DNA of 34,552 bases, taken from contig SVGW01000027.1 in NCBI GenBank assembly GCA_015056125.1, positions 1-34,552 on the forward strand, read 5' to 3'. Below the pieces are notes generated by a model. That model had not been told where the DNA came from. It made no database searches and saw only the letters and a program-made list of their open reading frames with translations. The DNA comes from Clostridiales bacterium. Its GTDB lineage: Bacteria > Bacillota > Clostridia > Christensenellales > Aristaeellaceae. Position numbers and translations under genes: made by a program. The stretch's first letter is position 1. Every line of letters begins with the position of its first letter. Of this stretch, positions 34,243-34,552 are shown one piece after another.

Positions 34243-34552
34243 ATGATGAAATGGTATAATATGCACGATAAGCCCCTTGAAATCTGCGGCCTGGCCGTGA
34301 AAGAAAAGGGAAAATATCATCGCCTGCCGGATGAGATCATTGACAAAGTCAATGAAAAAGTGACCCCGCTGGCCACCTATCCCGTGGGCGGCCGTGTACG
34401 CTTCCGCACCGATTCCCCCTTTGTTACCGTCCGCTATCTGGTGGGCAAAGTAAATCTGGGCCATGACGGCTTTGGCTTTATCGGCACATCGGGAGTGGAC
34501 GTTTATGTGGACGGCACCTTCCGGGGCGGCAGAATCCGGGGCTATGCCACCC
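34243..34552 (+). CDS. GxDLY-domain SGNH/GDSL hydrolase, partial
   Basis: The first 103 codons of a gene that runs off the right edge. The visible part matches the N-terminal beta-sandwich domain found before SGNH/GDSL esterase domains (GxDLY type). It has YHRLPDEI, then YPVGGRVRFRTDSPFVTVRY, and GTSGVDVYVDG as the GxDLY-like motif (Val in place of Leu). The catalytic domain with its Ser-Gly-Asn-His residues would lie downstream and cannot be checked. Such enzymes remove acetyl groups from carbohydrates or act on small esters. No signal peptide is present. ATG 34243 or 34246 follows GAGGAA. The neighbouring sugar-type receptor suggests glycan use. Confidence 0.82.
   Translation, partial: MMKWYNMHDKPLEICGLAVKEKGKYHRLPDEIIDKVNEKVTPLATYPVGGRVRFRTDSPFVTVRYLVGKVNLGHDGFGFIGTSGVDVYVDGTFRGGRIRGYAT

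Noticed and set aside
34141-34464. 107-codon minus-strand frame near the right end
   Set aside because: It is opposite the GxDLY gene and reads through the REP-like repeat, a common source of false genes.

Overview
The window reads as chromosomal DNA of an anaerobic, Gram-positive-type bacterium, probably a gut or rumen Clostridia member (the Christensenellales/Aristaeellaceae area is a guess from protein style only). The support is indirect. Shine-Dalgarno sites are strong AGGAGG types, genes sit in tight operons, and there is a SpoIID-type lipoprotein and an Ami/Opp-type peptide importer. A double-hairpin intergenic repeat also resembles ones common in gut Clostridia. No rRNA, tRNA, CRISPR array, transposase or prophage gene was seen. 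All genes inside the window look intact; the first and last run off the edges.

Layout. (1) 1-3437: an MDR-type dehydrogenase (minus, partial) diverges from an AraC regulator. A class I methyltransferase and a DUF4832-type TIM-barrel protein follow, with their own promoter inside the end of the AraC gene. (2) 3568-9681: a complete oligopeptide ABC importer on the plus strand, oppB-oppC-oppD-oppF-solute-binding protein. (3) 9846-13393: an EF-G-like GTPase with a Tyr in place of the catalytic His, then a membrane-anchored coiled-coil protein built from 35-residue repeats. (4) 20930-13442 (minus): a second peptide importer, SBP-oppB-oppC-oppD-oppF, ending in alanine racemase. Its OppC carries a large extracytoplasmic insertion that looks like an SH3b domain. 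A very strong hairpin separates the SBP gene from the permease genes. (5) 25274-21060 (minus): radA, a secreted protein with five PG_binding_1 repeats, and a SpoIID/LytB lipoprotein. (6) 25338-29758 (plus): a membrane-anchored metallophosphoesterase with degenerate metal-binding motifs, polyphosphate kinase 1, and a GT-C-like membrane protein, in one probable operon. (7) 29848-32254: a DEAD-box RNA helicase followed by a Gfo/Idh/MocA oxidoreductase. (8) 32260-34552: an LplA-like solute-binding protein with no permease beside it, a REP-like repeat, and the start of a GxDLY/SGNH hydrolase.

How the genes fit together. Two themes stand out. One is nutrient uptake, with two peptide importers and one probable carbohydrate-binding protein. 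The other is the cell wall: on the minus strand between 13.4 and 23.6 kb lie alr, an SH3b-bearing permease, a SpoIID-type protein and a five-repeat peptidoglycan-binding protein. I infer, without proof, that the second importer may take up wall-derived peptides. All three solute-binding proteins have signal peptides without a lipobox, although the neighbouring SpoIID-type protein has a clear one.
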